Below, piece after piece: positions 25,417-33,817 of a stretch of 64,000 bases of DNA. Within the stretch, counting starts at the first letter, position 1; every line of letters begins with the position of its first letter. The notes below the pieces were generated by a model, which made no database searches, was not told the origin of the DNA, and saw only the letters and a program-made list of their open reading frames with translations. This DNA is from Marinobacter koreensis (GTDB taxonomy: Bacteria > Pseudomonadota > Gammaproteobacteria > Pseudomonadales > Oleiphilaceae): NCBI RefSeq assembly GCF_023156285.1, contig NZ_JAKZAJ010000001.1, positions 124,001 to 188,000 on the forward strand. Reading direction: 5' to 3'. Both the position numbers and the translations under genes were made by a program.

Positions 25417-26511
25417 ATGGGGTTTTGGCCGTCCAGTAAACGTGCAGACGCACTTGAGGTTGAATTGTTGGCAATGCAGGACCGGCTTGCCGAGGTCTGT
25501 GATAAGAACCGCCTTCTTGAAGCTCGTCTGGACGAGGGCGACCAGGCTCTGGCACAAAGCCGTGCCGAGCTCCAGCTCAGTCAACGTCTGATGGCCGGAC
25601 TCGGACAGTTCGGTTCGTCCCTGACAGCGCTCAAAGGGTCGTTCAGTGAACTGTCCGATCTGCTGGGCTCCCGTCGCAGTGAGGCCCTCAGAACCCGGGA
25701 TGAGTCCGGTCAGGTGCGTGATGGCATGGCATCGCTGGTTGATCGTTTAGGTGTGGCCCGGGGAAGGGTAGCCAGTTCCGCCGGGCAGATTGAATCCCTG
25801 GAAGCCGAAACAGGGAGCATTACCTCGCTGGTGGATGTGATCGATGGTGTCTCGGATCAGACGTCGTTACTGGCGCTCAACGCAAGTATTGAAGCGGCCC
25901 GCGCCGGTGAACACGGTCGGGGCTTCAGCGTGGTGGCGACCGAAGTACGAAACCTGGCGTTCCGGGCCGGTGAGTCCACCCGGGAAATCGAGGGCGCCAT
26001 CGGCCGCATTCGAGCACAGACGAAATCCGTATCCGAAGCCAGCAAGGCCAGCAGTGAAGAGATGGAAAGGCTGGCGGAGGAGGCTGAAACAGCCCGGGAG
26101 CGGCTGTTGTCGCTCATTGGTCTGGCAGACACCTCATCAGCCGCACTGGGTAACGCCGCGCTGTTGGCGGAAATTGAATTGGCCAACCTGGAAGAACTGG
26201 AGATCAAGCTGACCGTCTATCAGATCCTTGCCGGGCTTTCTGATCGCCGGTCGGACAGCCTTCCCGCTGAAGATGAGTGTCGCCTCGGCCAGTGGTACTA
26301 TCAGGGTGACGGCAACGATCAATACGCCGGGCGAATGGATTTCCGGGCTATTGAGGAGCCTCATCGGCTGGTACATGTCTATGCGGCAGAGGCGGTTAAT
26401 GCGCATTATGACAATCGACCCGATGATGCTTTAAAGGCATTGCAGGCGATGGAAACCAACAATCTGGATGTAATGACCCGACTGCGTCGCCTGGTTTCAG
26501 GGGCGGCCTAG
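25417..26511 (+). CDS. Soluble chemoreceptor-like protein with C-terminal CZB domain
   Basis: A 364-residue cytoplasmic protein without membrane helices: N-terminal coiled coil (residues 8-55), a methyl-accepting signalling hairpin with [31 protein letters not shown], and a C-terminal chemoreceptor zinc-binding (CZB) domain. CZB domains use His, Cys and HxxxH to bind zinc and sense zinc or oxidants. Here the Cys (ECRLGQWY) and the HRLVH pair are present, but the first His is missing; Glu residues stand where it is expected. The signalling region is short, so it may work as an adaptor to another output. The start has GGAGTAGGA upstream. Confidence 0.85.
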   Translation: MGFWPSSKRADALEVELLAMQDRLAEVCDKNRLLEARLDEGDQALAQSRAELQLSQRLMAGLGQFGSSLTALKGSFSELSDLLGSRRSEALRTRDESGQVRDGMASLVDRLGVARGRVASSAGQIESLEAETGSITSLVDVIDGVSDQTSLLALNASIEAARAGEHGRGFSVVATEVRNLAFRAGESTREIEGAIGRIRAQTKSVSEASKASSEEMERLAEEAETARERLLSLIGLADTSSAALGNAALLAEIELANLEELEIKLTVYQILAGLSDRRSDSLPAEDECRLGQWYYQGDGNDQYAGRMDFRAIEEPHRLVHVYAAEAVNAHYDNRPDDALKALQAMETNNLDVMTRLRRLVSGAA

Positions 26512-26593
26512 TCCAGGCCCTGGCAGGACAGGCAGTTCCTGTCGGGATCGGAAAAGATGATTCAGGTCATGGAAAAGGAACCCGTTCGGATTG

Positions 26594-26606
26594 ATGGTAT
26601 AACCAT
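26594..26606. promoter_or_regulatory. Palindrome around the -10 of the DUF2892 gene
   Basis: ATGGT-ATA-ACCAT overlaps a TATAAC -10-like hexamer 22 nt before the gene start. Possible operator; no regulator named. Confidence 0.35.
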
Positions 26607-26627
26607 ATGCCTGAGTCGAGGTGCTTT

Positions 26628-26831
26628 ATGACAGTCAACGAAGGTCTTCGCCTGATGGCAGGCGTGTTCACGCTGATTTCCATATTGCTTGCCCACTATG
26701 TCAGTCCCTATTGGCTTTTCTTCACAGCGTTCATCGCGCTGAACCTGATCCAGTCGGCGTTTACCAAATGGTGCCCGGCCATGGCGGTCCTCCGGAAACT
26801 GGGGTTCAAGGAAGAAAAGCCGGTGACGTGA
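26628..26831 (+). CDS. DUF2892 small inner-membrane protein
   Basis: A 67-residue protein with two membrane helices and the family pattern NEGLRLMAG near the start and FTKWCPAMAVLRKLGF at the end. DUF2892 proteins stand alone or are fused to rhodanese domains (as in YgaP). The conserved Cys in KWCP may take part in sulfur chemistry. Function otherwise unknown. Its stop directly abuts the stop of the convergent sdhB. Confidence 0.85.
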   Translation: MTVNEGLRLMAGVFTLISILLAHYVSPYWLFFTAFIALNLIQSAFTKWCPAMAVLRKLGFKEEKPVT

Positions 26832-27545
26832 TCAGACCTGTTCCCGAACCAGCATGGCCTTGATATGGCCAATAGCTTTCATGGGATTGAGCCCCTTGGG
26901 GCAGTATGCGGCGCAGTTGCCAATGCCCCGGCAGCGGAACACGCTGAACGGATCTTCGAGTTTTGCCAGGCGTTCTCTTGTCGCGGTATCTCGGGAATCC
27001 ACCAAAAACCGATAGGCCTGCAGCAATCCCGATGGCCCGATGTACTTTTCCGGATTCCACCACCAGGAAGGGCAGGCGGAGGTGCAGCAGGCGCAGAGAA
27101 TGCATTCGTATAACCCGTCCAGCTTTGCACGGTCTTCCGGGCTCTGCAGTCTCTCGATCGAGGAGGCTGGCGTATCGTTCATCAGCCAGGGTTGCACCCG
27201 CTCGTACTGTTTGAAAAACAGTGACTGGTCTACCACCAGGTCCCGGATCACCGGCATGCCGGGCAGGGGGCGAATCTCCAGAATGTCTTTTTTGCCCAGC
27301 GCATCCGCTACCCGTGTAATACAGCCCAGACCGTTGCGGCCATTGATGCTCAATCCGTCCGAGCCACAGACGCCCTCCCGGCATGAGCGCCGGAAGGCCA
27401 GGGTGGTATCCCGCGTCTTCAGGTGTTCCAGTACATCGAGGACCATCCGGTTACGGAATACGTCATCAACTTCGATATCCTGGCTGTATGGTGTTTCATC
27501 GTGTTCTGGATTGTAACGGTAGAGTCTGACGGTAAAACCACTCAT
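26832..27545 (-). CDS. sdhB: Orphan succinate dehydrogenase/fumarate reductase iron-sulfur subunit
   Basis: A 237-residue SdhB/FrdB-family protein. The [2Fe-2S] motif is CREGVCGSDGLSINGRNGLGC, with the Cys-to-Asp change also present in E. coli SdhB. The [4Fe-4S] motif is CILCACCTSACP and the [3Fe-4S] motif is CRGIGNCAAYCPKGLNP. All ligands look intact. No flavoprotein or membrane-anchor gene lies beside it, although sdhCDAB is normally one operon. It is likely a second copy used as an alternative subunit, or a relic of a rearrangement. ATG 27545 has GCAAGGA upstream; the earlier GTG is less likely. Confidence 0.9.
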   Translation of the reverse strand: MSGFTVRLYRYNPEHDETPYSQDIEVDDVFRNRMVLDVLEHLKTRDTTLAFRRSCREGVCGSDGLSINGRNGLGCITRVADALGKKDILEIRPLPGMPVIRDLVVDQSLFFKQYERVQPWLMNDTPASSIERLQSPEDRAKLDGLYECILCACCTSACPSWWWNPEKYIGPSGLLQAYRFLVDSRDTATRERLAKLEDPFSVFRCRGIGNCAAYCPKGLNPMKAIGHIKAMLVREQV

Positions 27546-27644
27546 GTCCTTGCTCCCCTGCACATTGACTTGATGTGCTCAAAAAGCGCATTCAGTATAA
27601 AGGTTAGCAGATGGGCCGGTATCTTCGAGCAGCGAGGTTGGTGT

Positions 27645-27890
27645 ATGGATAGCACTCAACGCCGAGAGTGGGACAGAATGGCTTTCGTGCAGAGTCGGGG
27701 CGGTGTCCAGGCAGCCCTTGCCTTTGCCGAGCAGGGAATTGGCCAGTACGAATCCGCCATTCGCGAGGCGGATTCCGGGGGCAACCAATACGGGGCCGCC
27801 TATCGGGTGCGGTTAGAGGCTTCAATCCGGGTCTATCGGCAGTATCTGGAGCATAAGACAATCCCCCGGAGAATTCCGGGGGATCAATGA
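27645..27890 (+). CDS. Small hypothetical protein
   Basis: An 81-residue, largely helical and charged protein beginning MDSTQRREWDRMAFVQ. No family recognised. The reading frame is open further upstream, but that part overlaps the sdhB promoter and start; ATG 27645, with a GAGG about 8 nt before it, is the likely start. Its 3' end contains a strong hairpin shared with the convergent gene. Confidence 0.55.
   Translation: MDSTQRREWDRMAFVQSRGGVQAALAFAEQGIGQYESAIREADSGGNQYGAAYRVRLEASIRVYRQYLEHKTIPRRIPGDQ
27861..27884. terminator. Hairpin between convergent genes
   Basis: ATCCCCCGGA-GAAT-TCCGGGGGAT is a perfect 10-bp stem inside the last codons of the small gene at 27645. There is no good T run on either side, so it may act as an mRNA-end hairpin rather than a classic terminator. 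Confidence 0.6.
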
Positions 27891-27897
27891 GCCGGCG

Positions 27898-28356
27898 CTA
27901 GTACATCTCCAGCCTTCCAATATCCCGCGATTGCAGGCGGGCCTCGGCCTGCTGGTTGGCTGCCAGTTCCCGGAACAGAGCGGCCTCGCGGATGTTCTGG
28001 GCCAGGGAAGACCGTAGTTCGTACATGCTGGTCAGGGTCTTGTGGGCCTGAAGAATATTCTTCAGAACATCCTGGATATCCCCGCAGCCAGTGCATGCTG
28101 GGAGTCGGGTCGGAATTTTCCGCAGGTCGAACTCCTGTGAATCCACAACCCAACTATCCATCAGGTCGTCATCCGCATCCTGCAGGAAATCCTCCATTCG
28201 TTCCGCAAGGTTGTGTTCCCGGCTGGCGAGAAAGCTCAGCGCCATTTGCATCCGTTCATTGTTCTGGCGGCTTGCCAGGGTTTCGTATTGCCTTTCGAGC
28301 ATCTCGTGGTATTCAGTGATCCACTCGATAACGTCTTTCAGTTGTTTGAAAGCCAT
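27898..28356 (-). CDS. Hypothetical helical protein, possibly ferritin-like
   Basis: A 152-residue, almost all-helical protein. Four helices carry Glu/His patterns (EYHEMLERQYE, REHNLAERMEDF, AHKTLTSMYE, FRELAANQQAEA) that resemble a ferritin/rubrerythrin-like four-helix bundle; a CTGCG pair lies in the middle. No family can be named with certainty. It has a strong CGGAGG site and lies 14 bp downstream of the hemerythrin-like gene on the same strand, so the two probably form an operon behind an NsrR-type box. A metal-binding role in nitrosative stress is inference. Confidence 0.6.
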   Translation of the reverse strand: MAFKQLKDVIEWITEYHEMLERQYETLASRQNNERMQMALSFLASREHNLAERMEDFLQDADDDLMDSWVVDSQEFDLRKIPTRLPACTGCGDIQDVLKNILQAHKTLTSMYELRSSLAQNIREAALFRELAANQQAEARLQSRDIGRLEMY

Positions 28357-28370
28357 GATCCGGCCCTCCG

Positions 28371-28871
28371 TCAGAACTGGAACCTCGGGAACAACACCTC
28401 CCGTTCCAGATAAATCTGTTCAGACAAGCTGAAATCCAGAGTTTTCAGCTCCCGGTAAAATCGCTGCCATGAACGGCATGCAGAGTCTGGAACCCGGTAG
28501 TTGCGGGTCATCCGCCGCAGTTTCCGCAGTTGTTGCCTGAGATAGGAATGCTCCTCATTCATCTGCGCGATCGGAGTATGCGGGTTGGGCGGCTGATCAT
28601 GTTCCATATGCTTGAGCACATAGGCATTCTCCCGCTCAATATGATCGGCAAGCATGTACTCCAGCTTTTTAATGGCTAACGTAATGCCTTTGGGTACTTC
28701 CGGGTTGGCACGGTGAACAGCCTCGATCTTACGGGCGAGTCGATGCAGCTTGGGAAGTTGCTGCAGGTGACCGACATCGTAGCCACGCTGGATCAACTCG
28801 AGAAGCACATCGGTGTCCAGATCCTCGATGGTGGAGTGCTGGCCGCTGTTGACGATGTTCTGATAGTTCAT
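28371..28871 (-). CDS. Hemerythrin-like domain protein (DnrN/YtfE-related)
   Basis: A 166-residue protein related to the di-iron domain of YtfE/RIC, which repairs iron-sulfur clusters after NO or oxidative damage. Candidate iron ligands are spread in the usual way: LHRLARKIEAVH, ADHIERENAYVLKHM, NEEHSYLRQQL and LSEQIYLEREVLFPRF. The short N-terminal ScdA domain with its DPV-Cys motif is missing. An NsrR-type box lies just upstream, and GAGAGGAG precedes the start. A second relative is at 56237, next to norZ. Confidence 0.8.
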   Translation of the reverse strand: MNYQNIVNSGQHSTIEDLDTDVLLELIQRGYDVGHLQQLPKLHRLARKIEAVHRANPEVPKGITLAIKKLEYMLADHIERENAYVLKHMEHDQPPNPHTPIAQMNEEHSYLRQQLRKLRRMTRNYRVPDSACRSWQRFYRELKTLDFSLSEQIYLEREVLFPRFQF

Positions 28872-28894
28872 TGCTGATTCTCCTCTCTTGCCTT

Positions 28895-28917
28895 AAGATA
28901 TATATAAAATACATTTT
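28895..28917 (-). promoter_or_regulatory. NsrR-type box
   Basis: Two 11-bp halves, AAGATATATAT and AAATACATTTT, separated by 1 bp, match the gammaproteobacterial NsrR consensus at about 19 of 23 positions. It sits 24 bp before the hemerythrin-like gene. Confidence 0.75.
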
Positions 28918-28998
28918 AATGAGTGTCAAGAACTGTTCTCATTATGATCGGAAGCCCTGATCTATGGCATAAGGGGCAGCAACCTGGAGGAGACTACA

Positions 28999-29139
28999 AT
29001 GAGCAGCAACAAGCCAAACACTGGCAGCGACGAAATCTGGCAACAGCATCTCAGATGGCTGGACCTGATCAGTAACGAGTGCAGGTCCAACCGGGAAAAG
29101 CGCGAGCGTGAAAAGCGCCGGAACGAGCAGCAGGGTTAG
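28999..29139 (+). CDS. 46-residue hypothetical protein
   Basis: A small open frame starting MSSNKPNTGSDEIWQQHLRW and ending in a highly charged, Arg/Lys/Glu-rich tail. It has a strong GGAGGAG site 7 nt before the ATG and sits in an otherwise empty gap between divergent genes. The composition looks like a real small protein; no family is recognised. Confidence 0.6.
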   Translation: MSSNKPNTGSDEIWQQHLRWLDLISNECRSNREKREREKRRNEQQG

Positions 29140-29235
29140 CCGTTGAGTTCCTGACATTTCGCAAAAACCGCGACATTAATTTGCTCTAAGCTGTCACGGA
29201 TTGTTCTATCACTGAACTCGGGGACGGGTATAGGC

Positions 29236-30456
29236 ATGAAGATGTCGCGGAACCAGGATTCCCAAGGCTTCGAGATCTTTCCATGGAGCCGTCACTTCGA
29301 AACGGGCCTTGAGGATATTGATGATCAGCATCGGGTGCTGGTCAATATTCTCAACCGTTTGGCGTGGCATTTTGCCTCCGGAACCCCTGAGACGGACACT
29401 GCGCATCTGCTTGATGAACTTCTTGGGTACGCTTCCTATCATTTCCGGTATGAGGAGGAGGTCTGGAGCAGAACACTGGGGCAGTCGGAGATGTGTCGGA
29501 ATCACCACGACGCTCACCAGCTGTTCTTCGACCGAATTCAGTGGTTGCGTCAGAGCGAGGCCCCCGAGGAAGAGGTGCTGGCCGAGCTGTTTGATTACCT
29601 CACCCGTTGGCTGGCGTTCCATATTCTGGAATCGGATCGACGTATGGCGCTCACCGTGAAGGCGGTGGAAGCCGGCGCTCCGTTACCACAAGCTCGGGAT
29701 CAGGTTGATAACGAGCTGAGCGGGCCAATGTCGATCATGGTCACGGCACTGCTGGAAATCTATGGCAGGTTGTCTACGAGTGCAATCCAGCTAATGCATG
29801 AAAAGCTGGCCAGGCAGCGAGCCGAGGACGAACTGGCACGCCTGCAGAGTGAGCGATTGCATCACGCACTCGAAATTCAGGCTCAGGATCATCAGAGGCA
29901 GATCGCTTTTCTGGCCTATTGGGATCCTCTTACCGGACTGCTGAATCGCAATGGAATCATCCGAGCGGTTCATGAGTTCCTTGAGAACGAATCCCACGAG
30001 GACAAATCTGCCGCCCTGGTATCAATCGACTTGGATAATTTCCATGAGATCAATGGCCGAGTCGGGGAAGAAGCCGCCGATCGTATGTTGGGGCTGCTTG
30101 CCCGTCGATGGCAGGACGCCTTGCCGCCAGAGGCTGCGCTGGCGCGGATTGGCGGGGACGAATTTGTCCTGCTCCTGACGGACGCCAGTCAGGTGGAATC
30201 CAGGCTGAAGGCGCTGCAGCTCACGTGTCTCCAGCCCTTCGAACTGGGTGATGCCTCAACGTCCACCACGTTTACCGCCGGCATCGTTTGCTTCCCCAGT
30301 AAGGAAACAGGTTTTGCGTCGGACGAAGCGGACATCCTTCTCCGGCAGGCCGACCACGCGCTGTTCAGGGCCAAGCAAGAGCTGAGGGGTAGCTGGCTTT
30401 TTCTGGATGTGAAAGAGCGGAAGCGCCGCACGTCCCGCCAGCGCCCGACAAACTGA
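29236..30456 (+). CDS. Hemerythrin-GGDEF diguanylate cyclase
   Basis: A 406-residue protein with an N-terminal bacteriohemerythrin domain (about residues 12-140) and a C-terminal GGDEF domain (about 230-395), joined by a coiled coil. Di-iron ligands follow the family pattern: DDQHRVLV, YASYHFRYEEE, CRNHHDAHQ and FHILESD. The active site GGDEF is intact at residues 306-310, so c-di-GMP synthesis is expected; an inhibitory RxxD site is not visible before it. Similar proteins change cyclase activity with iron redox state and O2 or NO binding. No membrane helix is present. This could link oxygen or NO to the choice between motility and attachment. Confidence 0.88.
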   Translation: MKMSRNQDSQGFEIFPWSRHFETGLEDIDDQHRVLVNILNRLAWHFASGTPETDTAHLLDELLGYASYHFRYEEEVWSRTLGQSEMCRNHHDAHQLFFDRIQWLRQSEAPEEEVLAELFDYLTRWLAFHILESDRRMALTVKAVEAGAPLPQARDQVDNELSGPMSIMVTALLEIYGRLSTSAIQLMHEKLARQRAEDELARLQSERLHHALEIQAQDHQRQIAFLAYWDPLTGLLNRNGIIRAVHEFLENESHEDKSAALVSIDLDNFHEINGRVGEEAADRMLGLLARRWQDALPPEAALARIGGDEFVLLLTDASQVESRLKALQLTCLQPFELGDASTSTTFTAGIVCFPSKETGFASDEADILLRQADHALFRAKQELRGSWLFLDVKERKRRTSRQRPTN

Positions 30457-30500
30457 CGCAATGGTTGGCCCACTGGAAGCCCTTTCCGCAATGGACCCGT

Positions 30501-31025
30501 TCAGACCGGCCCTGACCAATCCAGGCTGTCCAGCAGGTTTTTCAGCCCCAGACCCAGCTCGGTGTCGCCTTCAATGACCAGCCTGCGCTGAAAGAACAGC
30601 TGATCGGGATCCTGCTCGCGCCGGGCCAGTTTTCTGAAGGCGGAAACGGAGCCCCGGATGGTGGCCTCTCCCGGACCGTCAATGACCCTGAGTCGGCCGG
30701 CCCAGAATCCCAGGGTGAGGCCAGGCTGGCCGCCAGAGATTTCAAGCCGGATTCGCCGGCCCTCAAATTCGTCAAACTCGCCTTCAGCAATCGCTTCGGC
30801 GAACATCCGGTTCAAAGGGGCTTCGGCGATCAGTTGCTTAATGGGGACGGGAACACTGCGATCAACGGCGGCAAACAGGGGGCTGGAGGAGGGCAGGTAT
30901 GCCTGTGCGACTGCGTTGGCCTGCCGGAACAGTGAAGTACAAACGATGTCGTCATGAAGTTTCTGAAGCCTGACAAGGCCCGGGGGCCGGGGTAGGGAGG
31001 TCATGGAGGGCAGGGACAGGTTCAT
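30501..31025 (-). CDS. ubiT: UbiT, SCP2-domain factor of O2-independent ubiquinone synthesis
   Basis: A 174-residue SCP2 lipid-binding protein, the same length as E. coli UbiT (YhbT). It starts with the typical basic/proline segment (SLPRPPGLVRLQKL), contains LNRMFAEAIAEGEFDEFEGRRIRLEI, and ends with ELGLGLKNLLDSLDW. UbiT binds prenylated precursors and is needed, with UbiUV, only without oxygen. It lies 6 kb from ubiUV, just downstream of narXL on the same strand, with an FNR-type box of its own. Confidence 0.92.
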   Translation of the reverse strand: MNLSLPSMTSLPRPPGLVRLQKLHDDIVCTSLFRQANAVAQAYLPSSSPLFAAVDRSVPVPIKQLIAEAPLNRMFAEAIAEGEFDEFEGRRIRLEISGGQPGLTLGFWAGRLRVIDGPGEATIRGSVSAFRKLARREQDPDQLFFQRRLVIEGDTELGLGLKNLLDSLDWSGPV

Positions 31026-31084
31026 GGGACAACTCCGGGCGTTGGTGGAAACGCCCAGAGTAATCCGGAATCGGCCCGATTGGT

Positions 31085-31098
31085 TTGATATAACTCAG
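31085..31098 (-). promoter_or_regulatory. FNR-type box upstream of ubiT
   Basis: On the minus strand CTGAGTTATATCAA, 8 of 10 consensus positions, very like the hemN box. Its centre is about 66 nt before the ubiT start and it overlaps the end of narL. Confidence 0.55.
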
Positions 31099-31754
31099 GC
31101 CTTGTGCAGCCCTTCTTCCACGGCCCACACCGCGACCTCAACCCGGGAGCGCAGGTTGAGTTTCTTGAGCAGGTGCTTCACGTGAACCTTTACGGTGCCA
31201 TCGCTGATGTCCAGCTTGCGGCCGATCATCTTGTTGGATAGGCCCTCGGCAATGAGCCGGAGAATGTCTTTTTCCCGCGGTGTCAGACTGTCGAAATCCG
31301 GGCGCGTGCTGGCCTGTGGCTTGTTGGAGCGCAGTGCTTCCGCCAGCAGCGTAGTCAGGCGATCGCTGATGACCATCTTGCCGACAGCCGCCTGGTGCAG
31401 CTGAGCGATCATGTCCTCCGGCTCCATGTCCTTGAGCAGGTAGCCATCGGCACCGGCTCTCAGCGCGGCCACCACATCGTCTTCCTGGTCGGAAACCGTA
31501 AACATGACAATGCGGGATCCCACGTTCTGCTCGCGCAGCTTTCGCAGTGCCTCAATGCCATCCATCTCCGGCATGTTCAGGTCCATCAGGATCAGGTCGG
31601 GTTCCAGTTCGGTCGCCAGGCGGATGCCGTCGGCGGCATTGCTGGCCTCGCCGATCACTTCAATATCTTCTTCCATGTCCACCAGTTGTTTGATGCCCTG
31701 GCGGAGCAGCGGGTGGTCGTCGATCAGCAGAATACTCGCAGGTGAATCAGACAT
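31095..31754 (-). CDS. narL: Nitrate/nitrite response regulator NarL
   Basis: A 219-residue two-component response regulator. The receiver domain has the phosphoryl Asp in [13 protein letters not shown], acidic pocket IDDH and conserved Lys in [10 protein letters not shown]. The C-terminal LuxR-type HTH is [46 protein letters not shown] 31754 is chosen because AAGAGAGC precedes it. It lies 16 bp after narX. Phosphorylated NarL binds TACYYMT heptamers, often as 7-2-7 inverted pairs; such pairs are seen before narK1, narG, dnr and moaA. Confidence 0.95.
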   Translation of the reverse strand: MSDSPASILLIDDHPLLRQGIKQLVDMEEDIEVIGEASNAADGIRLATELEPDLILMDLNMPEMDGIEALRKLREQNVGSRIVMFTVSDQEDDVVAALRAGADGYLLKDMEPEDMIAQLHQAAVGKMVISDRLTTLLAEALRSNKPQASTRPDFDSLTPREKDILRLIAEGLSNKMIGRKLDISDGTVKVHVKHLLKKLNLRSRVEVAVWAVEEGLHKA

Positions 31755-31770
31755 GGTTGCTCTCTTGTTG

Positions 31771-33630
31771 TCAGGCACTGGATGCTTCCGTGGAAATGAG
31801 ATTCCGGCTCTTGGGCACAAATATTAGCGTGACTTCCACGCCGCCTTCATCCCGGTTGCGTACTTTGACCTGTCCGCCCAGCGTTCGGGCGCGGTCTTCC
31901 ATGATGATCAGGCCGTAGTGGTTGACCGGCTGATCGCCCCCGGGGAGGCCTTTGCCGTTGTCGAGGATCCGTACCCGGACCCGCGGTGATTCGAATAACA
32001 CTTCCACCGAAATATCCGTTGCTTCCGCGTGCTTTACCGCGTTGGCCAGACCCTCGCGCACAATCTGCAGGGTATGAATTTCTTCGTTGGGGGACAACGT
32101 CTGCTGGGGCAGGTTGTAATAAAGTTTGACCGGCTTACCGAGGCGCTCGGAGAACTCGTCGATGGTCTTGTGAAGCGCGGTGGACAGGTCGGGCGTGTCC
32201 AGCTTGAGCCGGAAGGTTGCCAGCAATTCGCGCAGTTGACGGTAGGCGCTGTTCAGCCCGGTGCTCAGCTCATCCAGGATGGCGTCGTGGGCTTCCTTCT
32301 GCTCGCCGTTGATCTCCAGACGGCGAAGTCGCGCCACCTGCATTTTCAGGTAGGACAGGGATTGCGCCAGCGAGTCGTGGAGCTCCCGGGCGATGACCGT
32401 ACGTTCTTCAGCCAGGGTCATCTGTTGTTCTTCGGTGATCTGCCGCTCCAGGAAGATCGCCGTTGCCAACTGGTCGCTCAGGGTTTCAAGCAGGCGCCTG
32501 GCGGTGTCCGACAGCCCCTTGTCGGCGGGATACCAGATTTCCAGCGTACCCAGCAGTATGCCCGGCGTGCGTATCGGCAAAAGCAGCCGACGCCCGTCGT
32601 TTTCTTCCACGGGCATCGTGTCGTATTGCTCCGGTGTGACCAGACACGCGTTGCAGTGGTGATCCCGGCAGTAGAAGGGGCGCTCGCGGGTGGCCGTGGT
32701 CACGGCCTTGACCGGCTCCGACGATTCCCGGTCATGCAGGTACATATGAATCGGGCCAATGCCCAGGAGCAGTTCGAGTTCCTGTAACATCGGGACAGCC
32801 CCGTTACACAGATCGTGGTTGGCAAACAGGTTGCGGCTTGAGGAGTGCAACAGCTCCAGTGCGGCATGACTCCGTTCCAGTTCCTCGGTTTTTGCCATCA
32901 CCCGCTGTTCAAGCTCCTGATAGGTCAATGCCAGGTCGCTGGTCATCTGGTCGAACGCCTGGCCCAGATGGGCCAGTTCGTCGGACCCGGGAAGGTCGGC
33001 CCGCTGGGAAAAATCCTTCTCGCCAACCGCGACGGCAATGCGGACCAGCTTTCTAAGTGGCCGCAATACCCGGTTTTTCAGATCGATGAACAGGGCAAAC
33101 GCGATCAGGATGGAGAACGTCAGACTGATCACCTGAATCAGGTGCAGCAGGTCGATGCGGGCTTCGGTCCGTTGTTCCAGCATTTTTACCAGGGCATCCA
33201 CCTGCTGGACGTAGTGGCTGGCGGCCGCCAGCATCTCAGGCTCAATAGCAGTGCCGATCTCATGCTGGCTCAGCGCCGGCCTCAGGTTTTGATGCCACGC
33301 GGCGAGAATGTCCTGGTATTGCTGGCTCAGGGGATGATCACTGCGCTTCGGAATCGCGCGGGTCAGGGCCGGATTGGACAGTTGACTGGCGTACTGGTCC
33401 AGCAGGTCACTGAATGCCGGTTCTGCACCGGTATCTGAGGGGGCCGTAGCGGAGCGGGAGAGTATATGAAAAGCTCCCATCCGGAGTGCGCCGGCCAGGT
33501 TGATGGCGGTGGCGTTACCCTCGATGCTTTTCGAAACCGCCAGGGTCACACCCATGCTGACCACGGCGGTCAGCACGATGGCGCCCACCACAATGGCAAT
33601 TCGATTGACCAGGGATTTTCTGGAATTCAT
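31771..33630 (-). CDS. narX: Nitrate/nitrite sensor histidine kinase NarX
   Basis: A 619-residue membrane sensor kinase. An N-terminal helix is followed by the nitrate-binding P-box ([17 protein letters not shown], about residues 39-55), a four-helix periplasmic part, a second helix near residue 165, HAMP, a GAF-like central region with a Cys cluster ([14 protein letters not shown]), and an HPK7-type transmitter with H-box [16 protein letters not shown] and ATP-binding NALK-type NAVKHAEA and DNGKGLPGG. It senses nitrate and nitrite and phosphorylates NarL. The GTG six bases upstream is an alternative start. It is divergent from narK1-narGHJI. Confidence 0.95.
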   Translation of the reverse strand: MNSRKSLVNRIAIVVGAIVLTAVVSMGVTLAVSKSIEGNATAINLAGALRMGAFHILSRSATAPSDTGAEPAFSDLLDQYASQLSNPALTRAIPKRSDHPLSQQYQDILAAWHQNLRPALSQHEIGTAIEPEMLAAASHYVQQVDALVKMLEQRTEARIDLLHLIQVISLTFSILIAFALFIDLKNRVLRPLRKLVRIAVAVGEKDFSQRADLPGSDELAHLGQAFDQMTSDLALTYQELEQRVMAKTEELERSHAALELLHSSSRNLFANHDLCNGAVPMLQELELLLGIGPIHMYLHDRESSEPVKAVTTATRERPFYCRDHHCNACLVTPEQYDTMPVEENDGRRLLLPIRTPGILLGTLEIWYPADKGLSDTARRLLETLSDQLATAIFLERQITEEQQMTLAEERTVIARELHDSLAQSLSYLKMQVARLRRLEINGEQKEAHDAILDELSTGLNSAYRQLRELLATFRLKLDTPDLSTALHKTIDEFSERLGKPVKLYYNLPQQTLSPNEEIHTLQIVREGLANAVKHAEATDISVEVLFESPRVRVRILDNGKGLPGGDQPVNHYGLIIMEDRARTLGGQVKVRNRDEGGVEVTLIFVPKSRNLISTEASSA

Positions 33631-33708
33631 GTTCACACCGGCCTGCAGATGTTGATTCCGTGCGATGACGGCAACCCTCCCATTATGCAGGGAGAGTGTC
33701 GCCGCTCA

Positions 33709-33724
33709 TACCTCTTTGAGGATA
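33709..33724. promoter_or_regulatory. Possible NarL 7-2-7 site between narX and narK1
   Basis: TACCTCT-TT-GAGGATA is an imperfect inverted pair of NarL heptamers. A further heptamer-like TACCCCG follows at 33731. They sit about 100 bp before narK1 and 80 bp before narX. No convincing FNR box was found in this 187-bp gap. Confidence 0.5.
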
Positions 33725-33817
33725 GTCATTTACCCCGATAGTCGATAACCCATCATAGTCTTTGACCATTTTTCAGGCAAAAGATGAAATTAGAAGACAA
33801 GTTTTCAGGAAAAGGCT

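Noticed and set aside
33760..33775. FNR box before narK1 (TTGACCATTTTTCA)
   Set aside because: Only the left half fits; the right half matches 2 of 5 positions.
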